Positions 48,378 to 58,091 of a DNA stretch of 64,000 bases are shown here, one piece after another; position 1 is the stretch's first letter, and each line of letters opens with the position of its first letter. Position numbers and translations under genes: made by a program. The DNA lies in the NCBI RefSeq assembly GCF_002165135.1, contig NZ_NFZQ01000003.1:327971-391970 (forward strand), given 5' to 3'. Below the pieces are notes generated by a model. The model saw nothing but the letters and a program-made list of their open reading frames with translations, made no database searches and had not been told where the DNA came from. This stretch comes from Pseudomonas sp. SID14000. Its GTDB lineage: Bacteria > Pseudomonadota > Gammaproteobacteria > Pseudomonadales > Pseudomonadaceae.

Positions 48378-49903
48378 TCGGCGTTATCCGGCTTCTTGTC
48401 GAAAATGGCCAGGGTGGCCGGGGTTTTCGGCGCTACCTGGCGCTCCTCTTTCGGTACGTCCTGACCGGCCTGCAAGCCGCCGCCCAGGGCGGTGACCAGA
48501 TCGGCATGGGCGATCAGGCGGGCGGCCTGCACCTGCTGCTGTACCTGTTGCTGGCGGAACAACAAGGTCTGTGCGTTGAGCACGTTGAGGTAGTCGGTAA
48601 GACCACGCTGGAAGGCGACCATGGCGATGTCGTAGGTTTTCTGCACGGCCGCGACCGACTCGGCGGCGAAGTGCGACTGCTCTTTCATCGACTCGCGGCG
48701 GATCAGCTGGTCGGAAATATTCTTCAGCGCACCGACCACGGTCTGGTTGTAGCGCGCCACGGCCACGTCATAGCCCGCCGAGGCCACGCCCAGCTGCGAG
48801 CGCAGGCGGCCACCGTCGAAGATCGGAAGGCTGATGGCCGGGCCGACGTTGTAGTTGAACTTGCGCCCGGTGAGGAATTCCAGCGGGCCACCGCCGGTTG
48901 CCATGAAGCCAAGGCTGCCGACCAAGTCGACGTTGGGGAAGAAGCCGGCGTGAGCAACATCGATGCCACGCGCCTGCGCGGCTACCTGCCAACGGCTGGC
49001 AACCACGTCGGGGCGCTGGCCGACCAGTTCGGCCGGCAGGTTTGACGGCAGCTTCAGCGGCGCGGCCAGGGCCAGGCTCGGGCGCTGCAACTGCGCGCCT
49101 TCGCCCGGGCCCTTGCCGGCCAGGGCGGCCAGCTGGTTACGGGCCAAGGCAATTTCTTCGTCGAGGCTGTCGAGCTGGCGGTGGGTTTCCGGCAGCGGTG
49201 CTTCGGCCTGGCTGACTTCGAAATGGGTGCCGATGCCGGCATCCAGACGGCGCTTGGCCAGGGCCAGGATCTGCTCCTGCTGTTCCAGCTCGGCCTTGAC
49301 GATATCGCGCTGGGCGAAGTGCAGGCTCAGCTGAATGTAGGCGCGCACTACGTTGTTCTGCAGCTCCAGCTGCGCCTGGCGGGCTTCGGCCACGCTCATG
49401 TGCGCCTGGTCCACAGCCTGCTCGCTGGCATTGCGTTCGCGGCCCCACAAGTCGAGCGCGTAGCTGAAGCCAATCGCGGCGTTGTTGTCCCAGGTGTTGG
49501 CGCCGGACAGCGCGCCCGGGCCGTAGAACTGGTCTTCAGGCCAGTTGTGGCGCTTGAGCGTGGCCTGGCCATTGGCCTGGAGCTTTTCCGCCGACTCGAC
49601 CACACCGGCCATGGCCCTGGCTTCGCGTACCCGCGCCGCAGCCATGGCCAGGCTCGGGCTGCCGGCCACGGCCAGGGCAACCCAGCGGTCCAGCTGTGGG
49701 TCGCCATAGGCGTGCCACCACTGTTGGTCGGGCCAGTGGGCGTCGGTCGCGGCTTCGCGTATGGCCGCATCGGTTGTCAGGGTGTTGGCTTGCAGCGTCT
49801 TGCTTTGCGGGGCAATGCCCCAGGTTCCGATACAGCCGCTCAAGGTGAGGGCAAGGGCACAGGCACTGAACGCATTGAGCGTTCTGATGATGCGACGCGG
49901 CAC
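48374..49903 (-). CDS. NodT-type outer-membrane channel lipoprotein of FUSC pump
   Basis: 509 residues. Lipobox LSGC (Cys23), then the DAHWPDQQWWHAYGDPQLDRWV opening of this family in part (WWHAYGDPQLD), and two OEP repeats. First gene of the operon, whereas in E. coli aaeXAB lacks a dedicated channel. Divergent from a LysR gene. Confidence 0.9.
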   Translation of the reverse strand: MPRRIIRTLNAFSACALALTLSGCIGTWGIAPQSKTLQANTLTTDAAIREAATDAHWPDQQWWHAYGDPQLDRWVALAVAGSPSLAMAAARVREARAMAGVVESAEKLQANGQATLKRHNWPEDQFYGPGALSGANTWDNNAAIGFSYALDLWGRERNASEQAVDQAHMSVAEARQAQLELQNNVVRAYIQLSLHFAQRDIVKAELEQQEQILALAKRRLDAGIGTHFEVSQAEAPLPETHRQLDSLDEEIALARNQLAALAGKGPGEGAQLQRPSLALAAPLKLPSNLPAELVGQRPDVVASRWQVAAQARGIDVAHAGFFPNVDLVGSLGFMATGGGPLEFLTGRKFNYNVGPAISLPIFDGGRLRSQLGVASAGYDVAVARYNQTVVGALKNISDQLIRRESMKEQSHFAAESVAAVQKTYDIAMVAFQRGLTDYLNVLNAQTLLFRQQQVQQQVQAARLIAHADLVTALGGGLQAGQDVPKEERQVAPKTPATLAIFDKKPDNAE

Positions 49904-50094
49904 AGCTGCGATTTCCCGAGGAAGAGGTGAAGAGGCCGGGCAATTCTAGGGGGCGGCAGCACTGGCGATAAGCGTGGATTCCTGCGAATCTTTGTTACCA
50001 AAACAGCGATAATCCGCCTTTGGTCGAAGGCAACTTTTCATCTTTTTTACGTTACTTCGTGACACAATTTTGTCCTCTACATCGAGAGTGACCC
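49904..50094. promoter_or_regulatory. Divergent promoter region, LysR / FUSC pump
   Basis: 191 bp between divergent genes, AT-rich near 49990-50070. The usual place for LysR T-N11-A boxes, but I cannot single one out with confidence. Confidence 0.4.
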
Positions 50095-51042
50095 ATGGAC
50101 ACCCTGCAAAACATGCGTGCTTTCAGTTGCGTAGCCCAACTCGGCAGCTTTACCGCTGCCGCCGGGCAACTGGATACGACCACCGCGAACGTGTCGCGGG
50201 CGGTCTCCAACCTGGAAGCCCATCTGCAAACAAGGCTGCTCAACCGTACCACCCGCCGCATTGCGCTGACCGAAGCCGGCAAGCGCTACCTGATGCGTTG
50301 CGAACAGATTCTTACCTATGTCGAAGAAGCCGAGGCCGAGGCCAGTGACGCCCATGCCCGCCCGGCCGGGATGTTGAAGGTGCACTCGATGACCGGTGTC
50401 GGCCAACATTTCGTGGTCGATGCCATCGCCCGCTACCGCGAATCGCACCCGGACGTGACCTTCGACCTGACCATGGCCAACCGCGTGCCCGACCTGCTCG
50501 ACGAGGGCTATGACGTGTCCATCGTGCTGGCAACCGAGCTGCCCGACTCGGGGTTCGTGTCGCAGCGTCTGGGCATTACCTACAGCATTGTCTGCGCCTC
50601 GCCCGCCTACATCGCCCGCCACGGCGTGGCACACAAGCCTGCCGACCTGCTCAAGCACGCCTGCCTGCGCATGGTCAGCCCTGTGATCCCGCTGGAAAAG
50701 TGGCTGTTCGACGGGCCGGAAGGCCAGGAAATGGTCAACATCACCAGCTCGCCGTTCATGGTCAATACTGCCGATGCCATGAAGACCGCAATCCGCAGCG
50801 GCATGGGCGTGGGCGTGCTGCCGATCTATTCGGCCATCGACGGCCTGCGCGACGGTAGCCTGGTACGGGTGCTGCCCGAGTACCGGCTGCAGGAGCTGAA
50901 CCTGTACGCCATCTACCCGTCGCGGCAGTACCTGGATGCCAAGATCAAGACCTGGGTCGAGTACCTGCGCAACTCGCTACCGGAGATTCTGGCAGCCCAT
51001 GAGGCGGACCTGAAAACCCATCAGGTGATGATCGCCAACTAA
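50095..51042 (+). CDS. LysR-type regulator, likely of the FUSC pump
   Basis: 315 residues. N-terminal helix-turn-helix (MRAFSCVAQLGSFTAAAGQLDTTTANVSRAVSNLE in part) of the AaeR/CrgA-like branch, effector domain from about 92. Divergent from the FUSC operon, the arrangement of aaeR and aaeXAB in E. coli, which suggests it activates the pump in response to an aromatic acid (inference). Confidence 0.88.
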   Translation: MDTLQNMRAFSCVAQLGSFTAAAGQLDTTTANVSRAVSNLEAHLQTRLLNRTTRRIALTEAGKRYLMRCEQILTYVEEAEAEASDAHARPAGMLKVHSMTGVGQHFVVDAIARYRESHPDVTFDLTMANRVPDLLDEGYDVSIVLATELPDSGFVSQRLGITYSIVCASPAYIARHGVAHKPADLLKHACLRMVSPVIPLEKWLFDGPEGQEMVNITSSPFMVNTADAMKTAIRSGMGVGVLPIYSAIDGLRDGSLVRVLPEYRLQELNLYAIYPSRQYLDAKIKTWVEYLRNSLPEILAAHEADLKTHQVMIAN

Positions 51043-51126
51043 AAAGCTGCTGCATTGCCAGGGCAGACAATGGTAGGTTGCTAACCATTGTTTCCAGCGC
51101 CAGGCCCCTGGGAGGGCTCCGCCCTC

Positions 51127-51201
51127 CATTCGCAGCACAAGGCTGCTCCTACAAAAGCGCCCAGCGCCGTCCCTGGTAGGAGCAGCCTTGTGCTGCGAAT
51201 G
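51127..51201. repeat. Second-type intergenic palindrome (25-bp arms)
   Basis: Arms 51127-51151 and 51177-51201 are exact complements and share the GCAGCACAAGGCTGCTCCTA core with 2030-2104. It lies between two genes on the same strand, after a GGAGGGC/GCCCTCC hairpin (51111-51127). Confidence 0.85.
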
Positions 51202-51259
51202 ACCGCATCGCGGTCAACTGCCCGGCATTCCCCTAGCCTTGCAGAGAAGAAGTTGCCCG

Positions 51260-52234
51260 ATGAAAAAGACCGTCCTGGCCTTCAGCCGTATCACCCCGGC
51301 CATGGCCGAGCGCCTGCAGCAAGACTTCAACGTGATCGTGCCGAACCCCAAGCTCGGCGACATCAACGCCCAGTTCAACGAAGCCCTGCCCGAAGCCCAT
51401 GGCCTGATCGGCGTTGGCCGCAAGCTCGGCCGGGCGCAACTTGAAGGCGCGGCCAGGCTGGAAGTGGTATCTAGCGTGTCGGTCGGCTACGACAACTATG
51501 ACCTGGACTACTTCAACGAACGCGGCATCGCCCTGACCAACACCCCCGACGTGCTGACCGAAAGCACCGCCGACCTGGGCTTCTCGCTGATCATGGGCTG
51601 CGCCCGCCGCACCGCCGAGCTGGATGCCTGGACCAAGGCCGGCAACTGGCAGGCCACCGTGGGCCCGGCCCACTTCGGCAGCGATGTGCATGGCAAGACC
51701 CTGGGCATCGTCGGCATGGGCAACATCGGTGCCGCCATTGCCCGTCGCGGCCGGTTCGGGTTCAACATGCCGGTCATCTATTCCGGCAACAGCCGCAAGA
51801 CCGCGCTGGAGCAAGAGCTGGGGGCGCAGTTCCGCAGCCTGGAGCAACTGCTGGCCGAAGCCGATTTCGTCTGCATCGTGGTGCCATTGTCCGATACGAC
51901 CCGCAAGCTGATCGGTGCGCGTGAGTTGCAACTGATGAAACCGAGCGCGTTCCTGATCAACATCGCCCGCGGGCCGGTGGTGGACGAAGCTGCGCTGATC
52001 GAGGCACTGCAGAACGGCACCATTCGCGGTGCGGGCCTGGACGTGTACGAGAAAGAGCCGCTGAGCGACTCGCCGCTGTTCAAGCTGCCCAATGCCCTGA
52101 CCTTGCCGCACGTTGGCTCGGCCACTGCCGAAACCCGCGAAGCCATGGCCAACCGGGCAATCGACAACCTGCGTGCGGCGCTGCTGGGTGAGCGGCCGCG
52201 GGACCTGGTGAACCCGCAGGTGTGGAAGGGCTGA
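51260..52234 (+). CDS. D-2-hydroxyacid dehydrogenase (GhrB / 2-ketogluconate reductase type)
   Basis: 324 residues from ATG 51260. NAD(P)-binding GMGNIG (152-157) with S/R after beta-2 (GNSRK), pointing to NADPH. Catalytic R237 (IARGPVVDE), E266 (YEKEP) and H284 (LPHVGSAT). It should reduce glyoxylate, hydroxypyruvate or 2-ketoaldonates. Single gene, REP pair downstream. Confidence 0.88.
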   Translation: MKKTVLAFSRITPAMAERLQQDFNVIVPNPKLGDINAQFNEALPEAHGLIGVGRKLGRAQLEGAARLEVVSSVSVGYDNYDLDYFNERGIALTNTPDVLTESTADLGFSLIMGCARRTAELDAWTKAGNWQATVGPAHFGSDVHGKTLGIVGMGNIGAAIARRGRFGFNMPVIYSGNSRKTALEQELGAQFRSLEQLLAEADFVCIVVPLSDTTRKLIGARELQLMKPSAFLINIARGPVVDEAALIEALQNGTIRGAGLDVYEKEPLSDSPLFKLPNALTLPHVGSATAETREAMANRAIDNLRAALLGERPRDLVNPQVWKG

Positions 52235-52247
52235 TAGCCTTTTACTG

Positions 52248-52357
52248 CCTGCACCGGCCCTTTCGCGGGTAAACCCGCTCCCACAGGTATTGCACAGGCT
52301 CTGAGGTCTGTGGGGTACCTGTGGGAGCGGGTTTACCCGCGAAGAGGCCGGTGCAGG
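52248..52357. repeat. REP pair
   Basis: Inverted arms 52248-52287 and 52319-52357 between convergent dehydrogenase and DMT permease genes. Confidence 0.9.
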
Positions 52358-52368
52358 CAACACATTAC

Positions 52369-53271
52369 CTATTTGGCCACCACTACACCCTCAGCCACCC
52401 TGGCCTTGGGCTTGCGAAACACCAGCACATTCCCCGCCATCACCGCCACCAGCCCCAGCAGGGCCGGCGCCGTCCACTGATACCCCTCGGCCACCGCCGA
52501 CACATTCAACGCCACCAACGGGAACAGCACCGTACAGTACGCTGCCCGCTCCGGCCCCATGCGCCCGACCAGGGTCAGGTAGGCGGTAAAGGCGATCACC
52601 GAGCCCGGCACCACCAGGTACAGCAACGAGCCGATATACCGCACGTTCCATTCCATGCTGAACGGCACGCCACTGACCACGCAGAACACCGCCAGCATCG
52701 CTGCCCCGTACACCATGCCCCAGGCATTGGTGGTCATGGGCTTGAGCCCGGCCTTCTGCTGCATGCTCGACAGCATGTTGCCTGCCGAGAAACACAGCGT
52801 ACCAAGCAGGGCCAGGCCAAGGCCGTAAAGGGTTTCGCGGCTGGCCGCGTGGTGGGAAAGCTCCGGCCAGAACAGCAGGCCCAGGCCGAACAAGCCCAGG
52901 GCGCCACCGCCGAGCACGTTGCTGGCGATCTTCTGGCCAAAGAAGATCCGTGCGTTCAGCGCGTTCCACAGTGTGGCGGTGGAGAACACCACGGCGATCA
53001 GGCCGCTGGCGATCCACTGGCTGGCACTGAGGAAGCAGATGAAGTTGACGCAGAACAGGCACAGGCCCTGGGCCAGACAGATCTGGTGGCCACGCCGGTT
53101 CATCGGCTGCAGGCGGCGGGTGAGCAGCAGGAAGGCGAACAGGATCAGCCCGGCCAGGGCGAAGCGGTAGACGATCGAGACCGGAATGGCGACCACGCCC
53201 AGCTGGAGTTTCAGGGCGATCCAGGTGGTGCCCCAGATCAGGACAGTTAGCAGGTAGAGTGACAGGTTCAT
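52369..53271 (-). CDS. DMT-superfamily EamA permease
   Basis: 300 residues, ten predicted membrane spans in two EamA repeats (LYLLTVLIWGTTWIALKLQL at the start is the typical first span). Exporter of small metabolites or amino acids; substrate unknown. Divergent from an AraC regulator. Confidence 0.88.
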   Translation of the reverse strand: MNLSLYLLTVLIWGTTWIALKLQLGVVAIPVSIVYRFALAGLILFAFLLLTRRLQPMNRRGHQICLAQGLCLFCVNFICFLSASQWIASGLIAVVFSTATLWNALNARIFFGQKIASNVLGGGALGLFGLGLLFWPELSHHAASRETLYGLGLALLGTLCFSAGNMLSSMQQKAGLKPMTTNAWGMVYGAAMLAVFCVVSGVPFSMEWNVRYIGSLLYLVVPGSVIAFTAYLTLVGRMGPERAAYCTVLFPLVALNVSAVAEGYQWTAPALLGLVAVMAGNVLVFRKPKARVAEGVVVAK

Positions 53272-53303
53272 GGCGGCGGTTCCTTGGGCCTTTCAAGATC
53301 GGT

Positions 53304-53396
53304 GCCCGGCGCTTCGCGGCTCAAGCCGCTCCCACAGGGACCACGCTGCCCTTGAGGCTGGCGCGGTCCCTGTGGGAGCGGGTTCACCCGCGAATC
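53304..53396. repeat. REP pair, variant arm
   Basis: First arm has the variant TTCGCGGCTCAAGCCGCTCC (53312-53331), second the usual core (about 53370-53394). Between the divergent DMT and AraC genes, so within their promoter region. Confidence 0.85.
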
Positions 53397-53535
53397 GAGG
53401 GCGCAGCCCTCGCCGAGGCGTTTCAGTGTTCTCCTGTCGAACACCCACGCGCTTGCACAAACTTGCGCATTTGTCCCGCTGCTAGCTGTAAGCCTGCCCA
53501 AGGCGCAGTAGGATGGCTGGCAAGAGGAGCCGCCC

Positions 53536-54411
53536 ATGACCCCACTCACCCAACTGCAAGTATTCAACGCCATGCACGCCTCGCCCCACGCCCGGCTGGA
53601 GCTGAGCGCGCACCTGGGCGACGGGCTGGCAGCAGCGTTGTGGAGCAACCGCGACGATGCCCGCGACTACCAGGCACCGAGTCATCACACCCTGTCGTGC
53701 TACATCGCCGACGGCACCGGCACCTTCCGCCGCCAGCGCCCGGGCGACAAAGGGGCGCCCGACAAGCTGTGCGTGATGCCGGCCGGGCACGAGTCGAACT
53801 GGGTGGTCAATGGCGCGATCCGCCTGGCACACCTGTATGTCAGCGAGGCGCAATTCGCCCTGGGCTGTGTGCGCCTGCTCGACCGTGAACCGCGTGAGCT
53901 GCAACTGCAGGAAGCGACCTTCCTCGATGACCCGCAGCAGGCCACGCGCTTTCGCCAGCTGATAACCCTGGACTGGGATGAACCTGGCGAACGCCTGCTG
54001 GCCAGCAGCCTGGCGCACGAGATCGTCGACCATGCGCTGCTCAGCCAGGTCGGGCTGCGTCAGGGCCTGCGCCTGAAAGGCGGGCTGGCACCGAGACTGC
54101 GCCGGCAACTGGTCGACTACATCGAAGCGCACCTGGACCAGCCCATTACCCTGGGTGAACTGGCCTTGCGCTGCAACCTGTCCGAATACCACTTTGCCCG
54201 TATGTTCCGCGCCAGTTTCGGGCTGCCGCCGCACCAGTATCTGCTGGCTCGGCGGCTGCATCGGGCCTGCCAGCTGTTGCGGCTGGGGGTGATGCCGTTG
54301 GGGGAGATTGCCCTGTTGTGCGGGTTTGCCAGTGCCAGCCATTTCAGCAACCGGTTCCGCCAGGCGCTCGGTGCAACACCGGGCGAATACCGTTCGGCCA
54401 TTCGCGGCTAA
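53536..54411 (+). CDS. AraC-family regulator
   Basis: 291 residues from ATG 53536. N-terminal cupin-like effector domain and C-terminal double helix-turn-helix (ITLGELALRCNLSEYHFARMF; LGEIALLCGFASASHFSNRFR). Divergent from the DMT permease, its probable target. The last codons and stop lie inside a REP arm, so the end of the protein (AIRG) is REP-encoded. Confidence 0.88.
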   Translation: MTPLTQLQVFNAMHASPHARLELSAHLGDGLAAALWSNRDDARDYQAPSHHTLSCYIADGTGTFRRQRPGDKGAPDKLCVMPAGHESNWVVNGAIRLAHLYVSEAQFALGCVRLLDREPRELQLQEATFLDDPQQATRFRQLITLDWDEPGERLLASSLAHEIVDHALLSQVGLRQGLRLKGGLAPRLRRQLVDYIEAHLDQPITLGELALRCNLSEYHFARMFRASFGLPPHQYLLARRLHRACQLLRLGVMPLGEIALLCGFASASHFSNRFRQALGATPGEYRSAIRG

Positions 54412-54496
54412 AGCCGCTCCCACAGGGGCCGCGCCACCTTCAAGGGCAATGCAGTACCTGTGGGAGCGGCTTTAGCCGCGAAGAGGCCGGTACAGG
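54394..54496. repeat. REP pair, GCGGCTAAAGCCGC variant
   Basis: Arms about 54399-54427 and 54457-54496 carry TTCGCGGCTAAAGCCGCTCC instead of the common centre. Overlaps the AraC stop codon and ends just before the TonB-receptor stop; convergent gap. Confidence 0.88.
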
Positions 54497-54501
54497 CTGG
54501 C

Positions 54502-56892
54502 CTAGAACTCGAAGGTACTGGACAAGCTCACCTGCCGTGCATCGCCAATGGCCACAAAGTACTGGTTCACCGCCGAGCTGTAGTAAACCTTGTCGAACAG
54601 GTTCTTCACGTTCAGCTGCACCAGCACCTTGTGCTCGTCGAGCCTGGTCTCGTAGCTGGCAAAGGCATCGGCCACGGTATAGGACGGCAAGTCGAAGGTA
54701 TTGGTCGAGTTACCAGCCCGCTCGCCTACGTAGCGTGCCCCAGCGCCAAGACGCAACCGGTCGCCGCCGAACAGGCTGCCGTAGTCATACACCGCCGACA
54801 GCGAACCACTGTGCCGGGCTACGTTCTGCAGGCGGTTGCCCTTGAGGTCCGGGTCTTTGGTCACTTCAGCATCGGTGAAGGCATAGCTGCCAATCAGGCT
54901 CCAGCGCTCGCTCAACTGCCCCGTCAGGTCCAGCTCGACACCCCGTGAGCTGACCTCTCCGGCATTGCTGTACACCGTTTCGCGCGTACTGGTATCAAAG
55001 TTGGAAACCAGCACGTTGCGCTTGGTGATATCGAACAACGCCAGGGTACCCGTGAGGCGGCCCGGCATGTCGAGCTTGGCGCCCAGTTCCCACGATTTGC
55101 CCTCTTCCGGCGCCACCGACGAGTCAAGCACCACGTTGCCGACCAGCGGCGCGATGGTGGAGTTGGGCTTGAACGACTCACTATAGCTGCCATAAAACGA
55201 CAGCTGCTCGTCCACCTTGTAGACGATACCTGCATGCGGCACCCACGCCTGGCCATTGATGTCGGTGTTGGCCTTGAACGGGCGGCCACGGCCAGCGTAC
55301 TGATCGAACTGCTGGAAGCGCGCACCAGCCACCAGGATCCAGTGATCATCCAGGTGCAGCGCGTCCTGCACGAACAACGCGTCAGTGCGTAGTTTGTCGG
55401 TCTGGTCGCTGTCACTGGCTTTTACGGTGGTGCCCTCCACTTCCTGACCGTAGACCGGATTCGTATAGCTGAAGGTGGATTGGGCGGTCTGCCGGATCAT
55501 GTCACCGCGGAAAATCTTGCGGTCTTCATGATCGACACCGAACAGCAGGTCATTCTGCATCCCGGCCAGTTCCACATTGCCGGCCAGGCTCAGGGTGGCG
55601 AACTGGTCACGGCTCATGGCGTTGTGGGTGCCGTCGATGCTGCGCGACAGCGTGCCGTTTTGTTCATTCACGCCGGTCACCCGTACCTGGCTGGCATCAT
55701 AGGTTTCGCGGTTGAAGCTGTAGCCGAAGTGCAGCTTCCAGTCATCGGCCAGTTGGTGGTCGACTTCCAGACGATACAGGTCGGAACGCCCCTCCATGTC
55801 GTTGAAGGGCTCGTCCAGGCGCCGCGTGGCAGGGATGTCCAGCGGATGGCCGTTGTTGCCGAACGCCGTACCACGGTCGAAGGGGGAGAGAAATTCGCGG
55901 TGCTCGTAGGCCAGCACCACCTGGGTATCTTCACCCAGCCAGGCCAGCGACGGCGCCACCAGCGATTCGCGGTGCACGCCGTAGTTGCGCCAGTAGTCCT
56001 CATCTTCGTGGTCGACGATCAGGCGATAGGCGAAGTTGCTGTCGCCCAGCGCACCGGTGCTGTCGAGCCCGCCGCCGCTGCCGTTCTTGCCGCTACCGTA
56101 GGTGGACCCACGCACGGTCAGGGCGTTGTACTGCTCAAGTTGTGGGCGCTTGCTGACCACGTTGATCACCCCGCCCGGGTCCTGGATGCCGTACAGCAGC
56201 GAGGCCGGGCCCTTGAGCACTTCGACCCGCTCGGTGCTGGCGTTGAGGTTGCGGCCCTGCACGACCGGCATGCCATCGCGCATGATCGAGCCGTCGCGGT
56301 TGTCGCCGAAGCCGCGCTTCATCACCGTGTCGGAGGTGCCGCCGAAGTTGTTGCCCTGGGTGATGCCGCTGACGTTGGCCAGGGCGTCGTCGAGGTTGCG
56401 CGGGGCCTGGTCACGGATGACCTGAGCCGGTACCACGTTGATCGCCTGGGGGATGTCCTGGCTCGGGCCTTGCCCGCGCATGATCGAGGCCGTGGCCGGG
56501 GGCTGGTAGCTGTATTCGTCCAGTTGCGAGGTCACGGTGGTGGCCTGCAGGTTGAGGGCGCCGGAGGTGTCCACCGCTTCGAGGGTGAGGGTGCGTGCAT
56601 CGACGCGGCGCCAGGCCAGCCCGGTAGTGCCCAGCAACTGTTGCAGGGCCTGCTCGGCGCTGTACCTGCCGTTCAGCGCCGGCGCCTGCACGCCTGGCAG
56701 TTCCAGGGTGTAGACCACGCTCTGACCGGTGGTGCGGCTGAAGGCGCTGAGTGCCTGGGCCAGGGGTTGCGCCGGCTGGGCAAAGGCGTACGCCTGCTGT
56801 TGCTCGGCGGCGCAGGCCAGGGGGGCGACAGCGAGTGCCGGGAGCACGGAAAGGCCTAGCCAGAGGGGGACACAACGCGGGGTGAACTTCAT
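54502..56892 (-). CDS. TonB-dependent siderophore receptor with sigma-signalling domain (FpvA-like)
   Basis: 796 residues from ATG 56892; the longer frame crosses a REP. Signal peptide to about residue 31, STN signalling domain (about 42-92, FAQPAQPLAQALSAFSRTTG), plug domain with RGFGDNRDGSIMRDG and VEVLKGPASLLYG, then a 22-strand barrel ending in Phe (STFEF). The STN domain marks a transducer that signals siderophore binding to a FecR-type protein. The siderophore is not identifiable. Last gene of the operon, after fecR-like and sigma genes. Confidence 0.93.
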   Translation of the reverse strand: MKFTPRCVPLWLGLSVLPALAVAPLACAAEQQQAYAFAQPAQPLAQALSAFSRTTGQSVVYTLELPGVQAPALNGRYSAEQALQQLLGTTGLAWRRVDARTLTLEAVDTSGALNLQATTVTSQLDEYSYQPPATASIMRGQGPSQDIPQAINVVPAQVIRDQAPRNLDDALANVSGITQGNNFGGTSDTVMKRGFGDNRDGSIMRDGMPVVQGRNLNASTERVEVLKGPASLLYGIQDPGGVINVVSKRPQLEQYNALTVRGSTYGSGKNGSGGGLDSTGALGDSNFAYRLIVDHEDEDYWRNYGVHRESLVAPSLAWLGEDTQVVLAYEHREFLSPFDRGTAFGNNGHPLDIPATRRLDEPFNDMEGRSDLYRLEVDHQLADDWKLHFGYSFNRETYDASQVRVTGVNEQNGTLSRSIDGTHNAMSRDQFATLSLAGNVELAGMQNDLLFGVDHEDRKIFRGDMIRQTAQSTFSYTNPVYGQEVEGTTVKASDSDQTDKLRTDALFVQDALHLDDHWILVAGARFQQFDQYAGRGRPFKANTDINGQAWVPHAGIVYKVDEQLSFYGSYSESFKPNSTIAPLVGNVVLDSSVAPEEGKSWELGAKLDMPGRLTGTLALFDITKRNVLVSNFDTSTRETVYSNAGEVSSRGVELDLTGQLSERWSLIGSYAFTDAEVTKDPDLKGNRLQNVARHSGSLSAVYDYGSLFGGDRLRLGAGARYVGERAGNSTNTFDLPSYTVADAFASYETRLDEHKVLVQLNVKNLFDKVYYSSAVNQYFVAIGDARQVSLSSTFEF

Positions 56893-56998
56893 GGACGCTG
56901 ACCTGTGAGAGGGATATGACTGCGAATGAATCGCACTTCCACTCATTACACGGATGCCACGTCCTGTTACCTCACCCGCTATCTGAAAATATTTTTGC

Positions 56999-57107
56999 CT
57001 GTGCGGCCCCCTTCGCGGGTGAACCCGCTCCCACGGGTACTGCACAGGATTTGAAACTTGCGCCCCTCCTGTGGGAGCGGGTTCACCCACGAAGAGGCCG
57101 GCACAGG
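56999..57107. repeat. REP pair inside the iron-uptake operon
   Basis: Arms 56999-57038 and 57069-57107 between the FecR-like gene and the receptor gene, all on the minus strand. May separate receptor expression from that of the regulators. Confidence 0.88.
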
Positions 57108-57110
57108 CGA

Positions 57111-58091
57111 CTACCGGATCAGGGTCAACCGCCCCAGTACAGTCTGCCGCGAAAAGCCCATTACCTTGCCCAGCGAATCCAGCGCCAGCAACGGCTCGGC
57201 CACCGGGAAACTACCACTGACCTTGCGCTGCCCCAGGTCACCATCGAGCAACAGGATGCGCCCCGGATAGTAATGCCCCAAGTCCTCGACCACCTGCGCC
57301 AGCGGCACCTGGTAGTAATTCAGCCAGCCCTGGCGCCAGGCCAGACGGTTGTCGCTGTCCACCGACTGAGTGTCACCTACCCGGCCTGCGGAGTATGCCA
57401 CCTGCTGATTGGCCGTCAGTTCACGCGCCAAGGCGCCCTGTGCCGGGCTCACCGCCACACGCCCGCTGCGCACCATGACCTGGGCGCCCTCGCCCTGCTC
57501 GCGCACCTCGAACTGGGTACCGAGCACACGCACCTCGCCGCCACCTGCTTCGACCAGGAACGGCTCGCCGGTATGCGTGACCTGAAAGAACGCTGCACCA
57601 TGTAGTAGTCGCACACGACGCTCGCCGTGGGCGAAATCGACCGCAATTGCACTGGCCGCATCAAGTGTCACCTGCGACTGGTCGGCCAAGGTCACCTGAC
57701 GAACGTGCCTGCCACTGCTGTAGTCCGATCGCAATTCCTGCAACCAGTAACCCGGATGCCAACCACCAGCAACGCCGACAGCCAGCACCATGCAGGCCGC
57801 CATCGCCAGCGCTGCTCCCCGCCACCACGCGCCACGGGCCGGCGGCCTGGCCATGGCATCAAGGTAGCGTTGCAGGGCTTCCTGTTCTTCGGCGGCCAGC
57901 TGCGCCGCCGGAGCGGCGCTGCTCTGCCACAGCGCCTGGGCCTGGTCATAGGCCGCACGGTGCCCGGGGTCGGCCAACAACCAACGCTTGAACGCCGCCC
58001 CCTCGGCCTGCGCGGGCTGCTCGTTGATTCGGCTGAGCCATTGCAGCGCGGCCCGGGACTGCGCCTCGGTAATCTGCGGTAAACGGCTCAT
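57111..58091 (-). CDS. FecR-family anti-sigma / sigma regulator
   Basis: 326 residues from ATG 58091 (MSRLPQITEAQ). N-terminal DUF4880 cytoplasmic domain (about 10-55, ALQWLSRINE; FKRWLLADPGHRAAYDQ), one membrane span (about 92-110), periplasmic FecR domain and an STN-like C terminus. It relays the receptor signal to the ECF sigma factor. Start overlaps the sigma gene's stop (ATGA, 58088-58091). Confidence 0.92.
   Translation of the reverse strand: MSRLPQITEAQSRAALQWLSRINEQPAQAEGAAFKRWLLADPGHRAAYDQAQALWQSSAAPAAQLAAEEQEALQRYLDAMARPPARGAWWRGAALAMAACMVLAVGVAGGWHPGYWLQELRSDYSSGRHVRQVTLADQSQVTLDAASAIAVDFAHGERRVRLLHGAAFFQVTHTGEPFLVEAGGGEVRVLGTQFEVREQGEGAQVMVRSGRVAVSPAQGALARELTANQQVAYSAGRVGDTQSVDSDNRLAWRQGWLNYYQVPLAQVVEDLGHYYPGRILLLDGDLGQRKVSGSFPVAEPLLALDSLGKVMGFSRQTVLGRLTLIR

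Noticed and set aside
46314..48464. Open frame of 716 codons on the plus strand opposite the FUSC gene
   Set aside because: Same antisense artefact; no domain, no ribosome site, and the opposite strand encodes a full FUSC protein with coupled neighbours.
56893..57090. 66-codon extension of the TonB receptor frame
   Set aside because: Runs through a REP pair; ATG 56892 opens a proper signal peptide.
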